Source: Helopsaltes ochotensis (taxonomy: Eukaryota > Chordata > Aves > Passeriformes > Locustellidae). Taken from it: a DNA stretch of 64,000 nucleotides. Location: positions 1,140,963-1,204,962 of the forward strand of contig VXBM01000129.1 of the NCBI GenBank assembly GCA_013400155.1, read 5' to 3'. The notes below the pieces were generated by a model that saw only the letters and a program-made list of their open reading frames with translations, did not search any database and was not told where the DNA came from. Of this stretch, positions 1-12,463 are shown piece by piece; the first letter of the stretch is position 1; each line of letters begins with the position of its first letter. The position numbers and the translations under genes were made by a program.

Positions 1-3000
1 AATAACACTTGGGGGAGGGAACCCCATAACCAAAGCCCTTACTATTTTTGTCCTGTTTTCTCAGCTCTAAAACAGAGATGGAAACACCAAGCTATTAAAT
101 AATAAAAAGGTCAGGTAGACTGCTACATCCATAATCCTTCCCCCCTCTCTGCCTTAAAAATGACTGGGCTTAGATCTTTCACTAAAGCCAGAACTGTTGT
201 AAATATAAAACCCTGATTTTAGTTCTGTCTGATCCATTAAAACTTGCTCAAAAGAAAGAAGCCCAGAATTTTAAATTTTTTGTTCTGAACATGATCAACA
301 CTCATCATGATCTTTCTGATAGAGAAACAGTTAAAAAAATCTTCAGACCTAAAGTGCTCAAGCCCAACACAGGTCCTGTGGTCCCTTGAGATATTAAGAA
401 TCTCTTCTCAAGAGAACCAGAACAGAACATCAAAGATACAACTTCTCTCAAAGACTGTGAGAATACAACTGCCCCAGCTCTAGCTGCCCCAGCTCCCTAC
501 ACATATTTCAGTTTGGACCCAAAGGAAGCTTATGCAGTGTTCATCACCCATCACCCCCCTTTGGTTCATAGAGGCCAAGTCTCGGGAGAGCACTCCAACA
601 GCACAGCAGGAGAGCTCCAGTGCTGAAGTGTGTTTGGTACACGGCATTAAGTTAGAGGCAGCCCACAGAAAATGCAGAGACACTGGATACCCCAGCCCTC
701 ACCACAAACTATTTTGCTTTACAGATTTCTTCCTCTTGTGCCACAGTTCCTGCTAATGTGGACATAGCACTGAAGTGCAGCATCACAGAGCTAATGCATC
801 TTATACCTTGTTCAAGTATTCAGCCCTTCAGCTGCAAGATCCTGCAGTAGAGAAAAGGCTTATCTGTATGCCATCAGTAGCTGACCCCAGGCTACACATC
901 TGCTGGACCACACACCAAACCCTCAAATTTTAAAAATGGATCTTTTCTCACTTCTCAGTAGAGAAAGGCCTCAAGCCTTGCAAAATATATAAACACGTAA
1001 CTTAAAAATTGTCTGTATAAAATATTTGGTCCCAAAGGACCCCTCATTAGTTCATTAAAACTTCTGAACACAGAAGAAATCACTTACTTCCAAACTGAAA
1101 TACAGCTACCACAAGGACTTCTCACACTGTCTAGCATAAAAGGGACAAAAAGAAAGAACTACCCCCACACCTCCTTCCCTGTATGGTATAATACAGAGTT
1201 CACTAAATTACAATAGATATATATTTTACTACAAGAGCCAAAATTTCTAAGAATCCTCATTTGTTTTAGATTTAGCTTGACTTTGCCATGATCATTTCCA
1301 GAGTTTTAAACTACAGTTGTACTGAAGTCCTCAATTAAATTTCTATCACCTGCACATTGTCTGGATTTTACTTCTTACCCCAAATCACATCAGTAGTTAT
1401 CTACTGTGTTACACTGAGGTATTGTACATTTATAACACAGCTTCATACAATACATGGACAGAAACTCCTTAAATTCAATTTTAAAATTTAATTTAAAATT
1501 CAATATTTAGGTTCACAGTTAGTAACCTAAAAACGATGACCCGATTTAAGCATAGTCCTGTCACTGCCCTATAATTTCAGCCTATATTTGGCAGATATAA
1601 AGCAAAAAGGCAGCAATGCAGACACTGGTTTGAATAAAGACTGGTCTGAGCCTCAGAATATGCTAATGCCAGTAAGGTTTTTATCAGTTTAGATAAAGAC
1701 CTCTTTGCCCCCTGTGGCCCAGCCAGCCTTGCTGGACCACCCATGTAGGCACAGCCCTCGGTCACCTCCAAGGAGCCACTCTCAGGCACAGCTGTTCATC
1801 AGGCACTGAGCAGTGGGACAATGCGGGTGACACACGAACCCTGACCTACCTGCTTCAGGGATAGCACCAGGACCCACCTGCCACATCCTGCAAGCTCTTA
1901 AAAGCAGCATCTCCACGTAGGAGATGGAAGGATGCTTCCCAGGCAGCAACAGGTCTGGGTAAAACAGCTTGTGAAATGCTGTATAGGGAAGGGGAAATGG
2001 AAGGAACAAAATAGTAACTGGTTTTAGTAAGCATAAAACAAATATGAAACTTCAGAATCTTTCTCAGGTTTCAGAGGGATTTTTTTTTTCACCAAAGGAA
2101 AAAAACAAAGAGCTGCTCCTAATGCTGCTGACACTTCAGGGTATAGAAACCTTTAACACTCTCAAGGAAATTCTAGACACCAATGCTGGTCAGCCCCACT
2201 CGAGTGTACAGGAGCTGCACTGGGAGACGTTAAAGGCTGTTTCAGTCTGCTATGTCTTTCAACACAGTTGTAAGAAAATGAAAGATCTAGTTTTCATAAA
2301 ACACAAGGTTCTTCACAAAGTTTTAATTTGAAAATATTTGCTTTTATTAGATTGGAACAAAGATTGTTTCTCTATTTACATGTTGAACTGTGTTCATCTA
2401 TCCTGCATCTTAGGAACCTCAATTTCAAAGCTTAGCTTAGGGTCCTGTTCACACTTGATTCTCAGATGACTAAAAGCCAGTAGCAATGCTTCATGTATTG
2501 GCCTGCAACAGATTACAGAAGTTATACTTAAAAGCAGAAAACATTTCTTGATTCCTGTTTGCAGAACCTTGATGTAAGTTTCCAATCAAATAAAGGGTCT
2601 ATGCTGTTAAAAATGCAAATTGCTTTTATCACAATGCAGTGTTTATTTCAGATTTTAAATCAAAAAAGGCTATTAGTTTCCACATTTCACAATACCTAAA
2701 AACAGTGCTAGAGATCTCCAATGTTAGTTTTCAAATTAATGTATTACATTTATTCAATAATCAGTCATTTCAAAGCAAGACAAGAATATGATGGACCATG
2801 TCAGATTTTACCCTTTGGAAGTAATGGAGTGTGGACAATCTCACTTAATTACTTTCCAAAGAATTAATTTAGTGAAATCATGTTAACATATCATTATCCC
2901 CACCCCATCTCCCTAAAAAACCTCAGGGAGCTACTTCCACATTTTAATTATGTAATGGACGAACATTTTAAATTGTGTTTCATGGAAGAGCATCATCCAC

Positions 3001-4000
3001 AGCTCCTTTTGCACTCCCTCTAAGCTTTCACAATTCCTTATGGTTGCCCAATTAGTGTCATTTGCAAATAGCAAGCACCCAACAAAAAATGTAGTCATTA
3101 CACTGTTTCATGCAACCTTCCTACTTATTGTCTCTCATCATCCCCAAGATTTTAGAGATCAAAAGACAGATTCTTCATTATAGCTTCACAAAACTTCTCT
3201 TGACAAAGGACTGCACATCAACTTTAAAATCTTCATCTTAAATTTCTAAGGAAAGGAGAAAGAAGAGGAAAGTCAGAAAAAAACCTATTAAAATGTATGT
3301 CACTGACTGGTGCACTCCCTCACTGTCTCCTCACGTATATTCAGTTTTTAATAAGGTACTTTTAATATAACTTTAATCCTTATTTGAATTATTTGCATGT
3401 GGTTTAAGGTTCAATAAAGGAATTTCAGATTTGCTATTTTTAATTAGAACTTAAAACATATATTTTATCAGCTCTGTAAAGTACTATTAAATTTTTTAAA
3501 AACTCCTTGAAGATCAGATAAAGCATGTTTTTCTGCTGAGAGCCCAATGCTTTAATTTGCAATTCTGTATGTTGTTTTATTCATGATAAAATACTTGATA
3601 CTTGTAGTTTCTCTCCATATTGCTAACACTGACACAGATTCTCTGTTGAGGTTTGACTATCACTAGAGGATTCTCTCATGACTGGTCTACATTTTCATTT
3701 GTTTTTAGAAGCTTAGTTAAAAAAAGAAAAAAGGAAAAAAAATTAAATTCCAGTAACTATAATTAACACCATTGATGACTAAAACAAGTGTTAATAATTC
3801 ATGTTTTGGAAATAAATAGCTAATTAAAGGGTAACAAATTCAGTTTACTTATATAGTGTCTTATTAGTAATAATAGTTTGAGCTCTAATAGGCTAACAAT
3901 ATATATTGTGCAAGTGTCCATTGCAGCAAGTTATTTTTATTCATAGCATACTGATTTATTCTGCATTCAATTACTGCACATACCAACAAAAAAAAAAGAC
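1..4000. other. Non-coding AT-rich stretch
   Basis: No gene is supported here. Open frames on both strands are under 100 codons, lack convincing splice signals and do not resemble any family I know. The base composition is AT-rich with homopolymer runs, as in avian intergenic or intronic DNA. The part at about 2795-2945 is complex, low in CpG and contains TTAATT-type homeodomain cores. It could be a conserved non-coding element, but only cross-species alignment would show that. Confidence 0.6.
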
Positions 4001-4034
4001 TTCTGTATGCCACCCCTTTCTGTATGCCACCCCT
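4001..4034. repeat. Perfect 17-bp tandem duplication
   Basis: The unit TTCTGTATGCCACCCCT occurs twice in a row with no mismatch (4001-4017 and 4018-4034). The identity suggests a recent slippage duplication. Confidence 0.9.
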
Positions 4035-4203
4035 CCCTTCCCTTTACTCCAGTAGTGAAGAAAAATATTCTAGAATCAACTTGTACTCCGTATAGCTCCA
4101 ATATGCATAAAACTAGCACTCAACGTAGAGTCCAATTCAGCATTTCATTTAAGAATTTGACTGTAAGAGCCAGAACAAATCTCACTGAAAGAAAAATTAA
4201 GAA

Positions 4204-4231
4204 AATGCTGTCTAAGCAATGCTGTCTAAGG
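4204..4231. repeat. 14-bp tandem duplication
   Basis: The unit AATGCTGTCTAAG followed by C or G occurs twice in a row. It lies about 170 bp from another perfect short tandem duplication. Confidence 0.85.
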
Positions 4232-4609
4232 TAATAAAATCTTCTATCCTACAAAACTGGTAGAAGCTTCACCTCCATTCCTGAGTTCAAAACATTTTGC
4301 TGTTCTGGAGAGGAGAGGTCTAGAGATGAAACATGAAGAAAGCCTGATTTGTGTCTATGACTGTGTTGTTATGGACTTCTGAGAAAAACAACATGAGTAA
4401 TGCTATTAACATGTTTGCAACATCTTTTTGAACACGCTCACAACACCTTTTCCTACACACTGTATGAATCTGCCCAGTGAGAACTGAATTAAACACAATT
4501 TTGTTTTGCATTATTGCTAGGAAGTGATCACAGTAAAACAAATTACAGCCTCTTCCAGCCCTTGACAGATTTTGAACTGATGCCCTGAAAGCTACAAGGC
4601 TCAACTTAC

Positions 4610-4803
4610 CACTGTTCCTTCTGTAAGCCATTCCATATTGTGTGACTTTGGTCCAGCTGTAGGGTAACCGGCTGCGTTTAGGAAGGTTTAGGAGAGGAAG
4701 TGCGAGAGTCAAATGGGACAGAAGAGACAACCACCAGAATAATACTGTCCATACAGATTTCCTGTTTGTGGTGCTCACTTCCTCACTGACAGGCATTGCT
4801 CCA
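4610..4803 (-). other. Weak internal exon candidate (unidentified)
   Basis: On the minus strand a pyrimidine-rich tract ends in an acceptor just before 4803. The frame then stays open for 64 codons up to a strong GTAAGT donor beginning at 4609. The 194-nt length is normal for a vertebrate internal exon. The translated stretch has a Trp/Leu-rich hydrophobic run of about 25 residues followed by a basic segment ending in MAYRRNS, so it could be read as a membrane segment. I do not recognise the protein, and composition does not separate coding from chance. It may equally be an exon of a long non-coding RNA or a coincidence of splice-like sites. Confidence 0.15.
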
Positions 4804-5059
4804 CTTGCAGATATAGGAGTTGGAGAGAAGAGGTACACATATTCATTTTCAGGAATGGAGGAGAATTACAGAAGCAGAAGATTCAAACTGTAAATAGGCT
4901 CACAAAAATGCGTCACACAATTTACTTTTCGTGACTTAAGAGTGACTGACAATTATCAAAGCTATTACCTGTCAAAAATCTTAATATTATTTAGTGATTT
5001 TGGGGGAAGGGAGCCAAAAGGAACCATTACTTTTTAAGAGGGGGTTTTTTTTTATTATT

Positions 5060-5436
5060 GGTCTGTTCAGCCTGGAGAAGAGGAGACTAAGAGGAGACCT
5101 CATCACAGTCTACAACTTCCTTATGAGGGAAAGAGGATGGGCAGCCACTGCAGTGACCAGTACCAGAACCAGAGGGCATAGCCAGAAGTTGTGTCAAGGG
5201 AAGCTTAGGCTGGATATCAGGAAAAGGTTCTTCACCGAGAGGGTGGCTGGGCACTGGAACAGGCTCCCCAGGAAGTGCTCACAGCTCCAACCCTGACAGA
5301 GTGAAAGAAGAGTCTGGACAATGCTTTTTTGGCACATGGTGTGACTCTTGGGGATGGTCCTGTGCAGGGCTGAGAGCAGGATGATCAATGATCCTTGTGG
5401 GTCCCTTCCAACTCTGCATTCTGTGATTCTGTGATT
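5060..5436 (+). mobile_element. CR1 LINE, 5'-truncated 3' end
   Basis: This is the 3' terminal part of a chicken-repeat-1 non-LTR retrotransposon in the plus orientation. Seen directly are the typical blocks CTGTTCAGCCTGGAGAAGAG, AGACCTCATCAC, AGGTTCTTCACCGAGAGGGT, CACTGGAACAGGCTCCCCAG and GTGGGTCCCTTCCAACTCTG. The copy ends in two ATTCTGTG units, the octamer tail of avian CR1. There is no poly(A) tail and no target-site duplication, as is usual for CR1. The reverse transcriptase domain is absent, so the copy is dead; small indels and lost frame indicate moderate age. Confidence 0.95.
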
Positions 5437-8400
5437 ATTCTGCTCTTTTTAAAAAATAAATTACAGCATAGTTGGTATTAATTCAAATTTCCCTCTAACT
5501 CTAAATCTTTTTACTAACAATTACACTTCAGGTTATCTGTTAAACAGAATTGTAATTAATATCATGGAGTCCCTTGCCAAATACATCAATTTCATTAAGA
5601 AATAATGTTTCACACTTTTTTTTTTACTGCTTTACCCAGATACTCTAAAGTTAAAGCTTCTGTCAAACAAGGCATTTGTGGTTGCAGGAATGCTCATTTG
5701 ACAGCTATGACCTTCCCACTAGCCACATGAAGAACATTTAAAAGATGTTACAAATTCCAAATAAATCATTGATAAATTTTCACTTCCACCTTTAAGTCTA
5801 CAGAGGCATTTTGCAGGAATGTCAGATTTCACCCTTTATATTTCACATCCCTAATAATCCTGCCCAAAGCAATTACTGTGGTGAAGGCTGTGTAAATAGA
5901 TAGAGAATAGATAGATAGGGATTTGTGGCCAGAGAACCCACAAGACTCTGCCCACACCCTATGTGTTTTCCTAACCCGTCTATAATCAGTACTGATCACA
6001 GATGCAGCTTAGTAAATCAGCTGGAGGTGAGATGAGCACTGGCTCCAATTTCAGGATGTGTCCTGTTTGGTAGTGTTTCACGTCCAGCATGGTTCTCTCC
6101 ATCAGTTTTTAAGCAGATGCTAAAAACCTCAACACTATCTTGCTTTATCAGTATCCTTCCACTTTTACCTTCAGCTTAAATAACACATGACTAACAAGCT
6201 GATTGACTATAGATAAACATACTGCCTTTCTACCTAAAAGTAACTTCTGTACTGAGAAAGGTATCTATAACGAGGCACAGTTAATATTATCTCAGCTTTA
6301 CTTGACAACATGCAAAATAAACCAAGAGTCCTTCATTACCTGGAAAGTGACACATAAGTTGAGAACTGTCCTTGGGCTTTAAGAGGAGTTATTTTAGTGT
6401 CTTTCTTAAAAATAAACAAACAGAACAGGCAGGGCAACTAACAAAGTGCATCTGAAGACTGTCCTCTGAAACTGAAGAGGGAGATACCAAACAAATCAAT
6501 AAATATGATAAACTCCTCCAAAGCAGGCATGTACTTTCTGCTCAGTTTACAACTAAGGAAACTAAGGCATCAAGAATGAAATAACTTGCCTAAAATCACA
6601 TTGGAAGTTTGTATTTCTTGCTTTGATGTTATCTCAGACTGACACTTGTGTTCATTAACACAATGTTTCTCAAATGCCAACTGTACCTTTACTATTCTGT
6701 AAAAAAGGAGTTTGAAGAAAGTAGGTGTCTTTGAACTAGCTGTGCTAAATATTTGCCCTACATTTTAGACATGCAGCTCAAAACTAACGTATTTTTCTTG
6801 CCTCTTTCTTCTCTCTCTTCCTTCCCCATTTACCTTATTTTTTACATATCACAAGCCATAAAAACACATTACTAAATAATCATGCAAACTAAATCGGCAT
6901 TTGAGTGAAGACCCAAATTCTTCTCCTGAACCCGGGGCCCTTTCTAGAAAGAAAGGATCAAGTCTGGGGCAAATCTGCTCTCGTATTAACTTTTTTCTCC
7001 CTGACCAGGTCCTCCACTAGGCAAGGTTCTGCTCCCTCATCCCCATCACAGCCTCCTGCCCACTACTGCTCCCTCCCTCCCAATCCCCTCTTGGGCTCCC
7101 ACCCACTCCAAACAAGGAGAATGTGGTGAGAAGTGGGAGAAGTTGCAGCCATCCTTGGCCCAGGCTAGACCTTGGTTGCTACCCTACAGGTGACCCACAG
7201 ATATTTTTTTCAGCACAGCCTTTGCATCCTGATCTTTGGAAACGATACATAAGGGCAGCCTCTTTATCATTTCTTCTGTTTGATAGCACCAGAAAATTCC
7301 ATCATGTCTTTTCTCGTACAACTAAAATTAATCCTATTCAGAACAGGAATCTTTACAGCATACAACAATGATCACTTTGAGTGCTTACCAGCCATTCTGT
7401 ATTTCACTTTACCATACACTAAAATCATATTGTCGTTCTACCTCTACCACTTGCTTGCTTTGTTTGGTTTCTTCTATATGTCTGCCCCATTCCCAACTTC
7501 ACATCATTTTTCATACTGCCCATTCTACTTGGAAGAGCTTTCCAGTTTCGTGTAAAGCAATTTTATTTACCACTTTCCAACCTCAAAACCCTCACTGGCA
7601 TCTTCTATTTGTTTTTTCTTCCTCATGGGTCTTGTGTGAAATACTTGATTACCTCAAGGCTATACTCAAAGGCCTGATGATCTTCAATTCCTCATCTCAT
7701 CTCATCTCACTAAAGGCTAACTAGTAAAATGAAGGGCTTCTGAATTCAACCACTTCCTTTTATAAGCACAGAATACAAACTTACAGCAGCCCTTGAGGTC
7801 ACTAGCTACAATGAGACAAAGCTAAGCAAGTAATTTCTTCTAGAAACACATTCTAGAATATAATACTTAAGGATTAACTAAGATTTTAAAAGCTATGTAC
7901 AGTATAAATACATATGGCTTATTGCCATCAAGTATAATAGGTGCTCAGAGTTACCAAATCAACATGAGGGACAGTTCACACGAATAAGCTACTCTGCTTT
8001 TTCAAACTATTCTGAAAGTGATGCTACTCCTGCTCCCACATGCAGGCTACTATCATGATTACTGTAAAAGCAAAGCCCAGGGATTTTGGTAGGAAGACAG
8101 CTTGCTTATAAATGGATTAGCGTATAAACTTTGAAATACATTGCTGTATGTTTCCTTATTAGAAACACTTACAATGAAATATTTATTAAGCTTAAGCAAA
8201 ACAGGCATCTGCTATTAGTGTACAACCCCCGTACGTAGAGCTCCAAAAATACAGTGTTACCACACAGTGCACAGCCCACACACACAACTCCTGCTGCCCT
8301 GAAAAAACTACTCCCACAATCTCCAGGTCCACATGTATGAGAGTTTTCTGCAAACCTGTCCCTTTCCTGCATCACACTATAAAGAAAATGTGAAATTTAT

Positions 8401-8929
8401 CATCTTCATATCTTCCAAGGAAAGAGGCAGCTATGTCTGATGCAGTTGCTGTCATGAAGCAATTTCATATTAACCTGATTCCAGCTGTTCAGACAGCAGT
8501 AGAAAGCAGAGGCTACTACTAAAATGTAGAGGAATAAGAGATCCACAAATATAAAATACGAAATATGAGATTATGACTTCTCACAATTTTGCTGCTAGAA
8601 AAATAACTTGTATCAAAGGTATTTTGAGATTATAGTTTACCATGAAGAACTCTCTGTAATACTTAGAATAGCTAATTTATTTTCCCCAAGGGAAATATCA
8701 GCTAGTTGAATAATCCCAAGTACTATGCAGGCCAATGTCCAACACTGCCTGTGAGGATACTCGTAGTTCCTCATCGCCTTCCTTTTCTACGACCCATAAC
8801 TGCAGCCTGGCAGCTTCCCTGTCATGCTGCCACCCAGGTGACGCCACCACCCCGACAACCCCTACCTTAAAAAACCAGCAGAAAGAAAAATCAGTAAGTG
8901 CGGGCCAACTCCCGTAACTCCGCACAGGC
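5437..8929. other. Non-coding stretch between CR1 and CpG island
   Basis: Apart from a MIR-like fragment near 6.55 kb I see no gene. The pyrimidine-rich part at 7200-7720 is open in several overlapping frames at once, which points to low-complexity composition, not coding. A small CTCAT run lies at about 7690-7712. Near 8893 the plus strand has a GTAAGT donor-like site after a Ser/Thr-rich open frame from 8735; it lacks a good acceptor or a recognisable product, so no exon is called. Confidence 0.5.
6541..6620 (+). repeat. Ancient MIR-type SINE fragment
   Basis: The blocks CTCAGTTTACAACTAAGGAA, ACTAAGGCA, ATAACTTGCCTAAAATCACA and TTGGAAGTTTGT follow, in order, the core of the mammalian/amniote MIR family (cagtttacagatgaggaaac ... 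taacttgcccaaggtcaca ... ggaagt). The match is diverged but collinear, and the last block resembles the MIR3 variant. Such copies predate the bird-mammal split. Confidence 0.65.
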
Positions 8930-9475
8930 ATCTCGCACCTCAGCACCGCCCTTGGCTGGTGCACAGAGGCGCCGGCTGGGCTCGGGGAGCGGGGGCGGGC
9001 AGGGGGCTGAAGGACACCTGCCCCAGCCGCGGCGTCCCCCTGCGCCCCCGGGGTCACGGGCAGCTCGGCCCTGAACATCTATATAAATACATGTCTCATA
9101 CATATATATATATGTTTTTATATCCATATACATGTGTATGTATGTATGTATATGTGTGTATGTTGGCATACGCGCAACGGAGACACGCAGCGGCGGGTGA
9201 TCGCTGGCGCTACCAGATCTGCCTTGGGCAGAGATGCACACGGACATCTACACCGGCCGCACACGCACACGGATCTCTGCACGCTCCCGTGAGGGAGGTG
9301 CAGAAGTTGCTCGCAGAGGCGCCCCGAGGGCTGGCAGGTTTCCCGCCGTGTAACGGGGAGGTTGAAGGGGGCGAAGTTTCCTCCCTCCTCCTTCTCCTCT
9401 CCCCGAGTTGCGCCGCGGAGCCGGGCGGCCCTGGGCGGCGGAGACGCCGCCGGCAGCCCGGCCCAGGCCCGCTCC
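8930..9475. promoter_or_regulatory. CpG island, left part
   Basis: GC content and CpG density rise sharply from about 8930 and stay high up to the assembly gap, apart from a short TA/TG microsatellite. A GC-box-like GGGGGCGGGC lies near 8990. Such islands usually mark promoters, often of broadly expressed or developmental genes. No TATA box or convincing first coding exon could be assigned on either strand, partly because the centre of the island is missing. Any transcript direction is unknown. Confidence 0.65.
9079..9163. repeat. TA / TATG / TG microsatellite
   Basis: A run of ATATATAT, ATACATGTGTATG and repeated TATG units fills about 85 bp. It is an AT-rich island inside an otherwise very GC-rich CpG island, which is unusual. 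Confidence 0.85.
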
Positions 9476-10201
9476 NNNNNNNNNNNNNNNNNNNNNNNNN
9501 NNNNNNNNNNNNNNNNNNNNNNNNNNNNNNNNNNNNNNNNNNNNNNNNNNNNNNNNNNNNNNNNNNNNNNNNNNNNNNNNNNNNNNNNNNNNNNNNNNNN
9601 NNNNNNNNNNNNNNNNNNNNNNNNNNNNNNNNNNNNNNNNNNNNNNNNNNNNNNNNNNNNNNNNNNNNNNNNNNNNNNNNNNNNNNNNNNNNNNNNNNNN
9701 NNNNNNNNNNNNNNNNNNNNNNNNNNNNNNNNNNNNNNNNNNNNNNNNNNNNNNNNNNNNNNNNNNNNNNNNNNNNNNNNNNNNNNNNNNNNNNNNNNNN
9801 NNNNNNNNNNNNNNNNNNNNNNNNNNNNNNNNNNNNNNNNNNNNNNNNNNNNNNNNNNNNNNNNNNNNNNNNNNNNNNNNNNNNNNNNNNNNNNNNNNNN
9901 NNNNNNNNNNNNNNNNNNNNNNNNNNNNNNNNNNNNNNNNNNNNNNNNNNNNNNNNNNNNNNNNNNNNNNNNNNNNNNNNNNNNNNNNNNNNNNNNNNNN
10001 NNNNNNNNNNNNNNNNNNNNNNNNNNNNNNNNNNNNNNNNNNNNNNNNNNNNNNNNNNNNNNNNNNNNNNNNNNNNNNNNNNNNNNNNNNNNNNNNNNNN
10101 NNNNNNNNNNNNNNNNNNNNNNNNNNNNNNNNNNNNNNNNNNNNNNNNNNNNNNNNNNNNNNNNNNNNNNNNNNNNNNNNNNNNNNNNNNNNNNNNNNNN
10201 N
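9476..10201. other. Assembly gap (726 N) inside the CpG island
   Basis: Sequence is unknown. Both edges are extremely GC-rich, so the gap is probably GC-rich DNA that sequenced poorly. Reading frames that cross it are artefacts. Confidence 0.99.
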
Positions 10202-10480
10202 GCGCCCGGGGCTCCGCCGCCGCCGGACCGCGGGGCCCGATCGGGCGGAGGTGCGGCGGAGACACCGCCCGGCCCTGCGGCGGGGGATGCCCGCCGATGG
10301 CCCGGGGGTTAAGCCGGAGTACGACCGCGGACACGGTTTAGGGTCCCTGCGTGCGGGGCAGAGGACTTGCGGCGGCAGCTGTGCAGCCGGGGAACCCCGC
10401 GTACGCAGCCTCAGCATCCCTCCCTGCTGCCTCAGCGCTGCTCTCGGTTCTTCCGCTGAAGCAACAGCCCGCCTGTAATT
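10202..10480. promoter_or_regulatory. CpG island, right part
   Basis: GC-rich, CpG-dense sequence continues from the gap to about 10480 and then falls quickly to AT-rich DNA. Together with the left part it makes an island of roughly 1.5 kb. No exon with good splice sites was found in the visible part; a first exon may lie in the missing bases. Confidence 0.65.
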
Positions 10481-12463
10481 GCACCTTATGCTCTCCACTG
10501 ATTTCAGTGGCGATTCTCCTGGCTACAGGATGGAGCTGTCGCGATAACATTGTGATTGATACTCTCTTACAAAAACAAAAAACACTGTAATTCCTTATGC
10601 TATTTTATACAGTCTGAACTGTGTAGTTTGAAGAGCGATACACTTTCCCAATACAGGGTACTAGAACATCTTTAACTGTTTAACTTCTTTTTATCTAGGT
10701 GTGTTCGTAATGTCCATTCACGGTGAGATGAAGGTAGTGGTCCAAAGCTGGTGGCTAGTAATATTGCAAAATTATTTGATACATTTTGGGCTTCAATTTC
10801 TGTGCTAAGGGATGATGAAGTGTCCAGTGACTGAAAGACATTTTTAGTTCAAGCTCCTCAAGGGACACAAGGGAAATAGTTCATTGCATGTCTATAGCAC
10901 CTTTCATACAGAAAAATACCAAAGCACTTAACACATCATGTCTTCAGACCTCAGTCCTTCCAGGAGCTTTTTGCAGGGCAGTTCCACCACGTGGATCCAT
11001 TTACAGGCGTGGGTTTGGTATATGTGAGTCTTTTCACCAACCACTAAACGATGGCAGTGCTAACACAAAAGTATGTTATAAAATTAGACAGAGATATCAG
11101 TTCCATGTTAAAGTGGAGTGAAAAGTGCTCCCTCCTGAATTGCCAGTGCCAATACTGGTAGAGTTGAAGTCATCTCCAGCACAAGCACTTACCCAGCCTG
11201 ATGTGCTTAACTTGTATCAGATAAAAACTACTGCATTTTATAGCTGTGGGCTATAAATAACAGAAAAATTTGGTAGTTTAAGGATATATTTTAAAAAATC
11301 AAAACCAGAGATCAAAAAATAATACAAAATTACTTCAAAAAAAAAAAAATAGGCTTTCTTAGTGTTTTAAATGAATCATGATTCTGTCTCATTTTTAAAA
11401 TTAACACAGAGCCTTTAGGTTTTCTCATGAGCTTTTCTTTCATAAGCCATTAAACATTTCAAAGATGTATTATTCTAAAACATTGTACACACACAGAAAG
11501 ACATATAGGGATTTTTGGTAGACAAGTTGCAACAATAGAAAAAAGCTCATTTTCAGTAAAATTTTTGACTAAGAATTTCCTTAATTGTAAAACATCAATT
11601 AATAATTTGCTTATTATTTTGGAGGTTAAGAAGTGTTTTAATATGCTTATTTTCCACCATCTTGAGACAAGAGGTGTGCTCACCATAAGAGGTCAATGTT
11701 ACTTTAATGTCTACCTCCTTCTGGTATGTAAGTATTGGAAAATAAAAATATGAGACCTATGCTATCTAAAAGTATTGTGTTTGTAGTAAAAACTGTGTTG
11801 TCAGTGGGAATGCTACAAAGATAAGAGAAGTAAATGCTCAGTAACTTATGAGATTTGCCAAAGTAGGAGAAAGGCCAGAAAGAGGCAATGCAGCTCAATT
11901 TCAGAGAGTAGAAATTAAAAGTCACTTAAAAACTCAAACCTAATCCATTCTTAAAGAGAGATACAACATGTAAAACCTTGCAATGAATTTCCCACTGAAA
12001 TTAATGGTGAAGGTGTCTGTGAAGCCTTTCAGCTCAGTGCGCTGCAAATCAGCTCAGCGATGTGACAGAAAATGGTCTTGGCTCCAGTCTCCAGATGCTG
12101 TTATGATGCCATTATACTCTAAGAGCAAGGGCTAGAAAAGGGAAACACTTCCATAATTTAATGATTTTGAGACCTGTTACAATCTCATTATACTAAACTG
12201 CACCACAAGGCACGAAATGAAAAAGAATTTCTGTCTGGCTGTGGGAACAATGGAACAATGGATTAGAAAGATGCGCTAATGTGTCTCTAGGAATTCTTCT
12301 GGTATGGTGAAATAACAAAAAAACTTTTAGTTGTCCATTTTTCAGTATAGTATAGCCTTCCTCATTTGCACATTTCAAAATCAGTTCTTTGGTAAGTGTG
12401 AAACCCTAAAGGTGGGAATGTGGCATCCTGAGCGATACAGTGGGGCTGGAAAGGATTTGTTGC
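10481..12463. other. Non-coding flank of CpG island
   Basis: No gene is seen. At about 10495-10525 the words CTCCACTGATTTCAGTGG and a following TCTCCTGG resemble part of the ancient palindromic repeat family seen better at 25.7 and 63.8 kb, but the match is short. ACATTGTGATTGAT near 10547-10560 contains SOX-like and PBX/HOX-like cores. A GTAAGTG donor-like site at about 12391 on the plus strand has no matching acceptor. Confidence 0.45.

Noticed and set aside
8959..10498. Very long open frames on both strands
   Set aside because: They cross the 726 N gap and are open only because N is not a stop; the visible parts are GC-rich with no domain.
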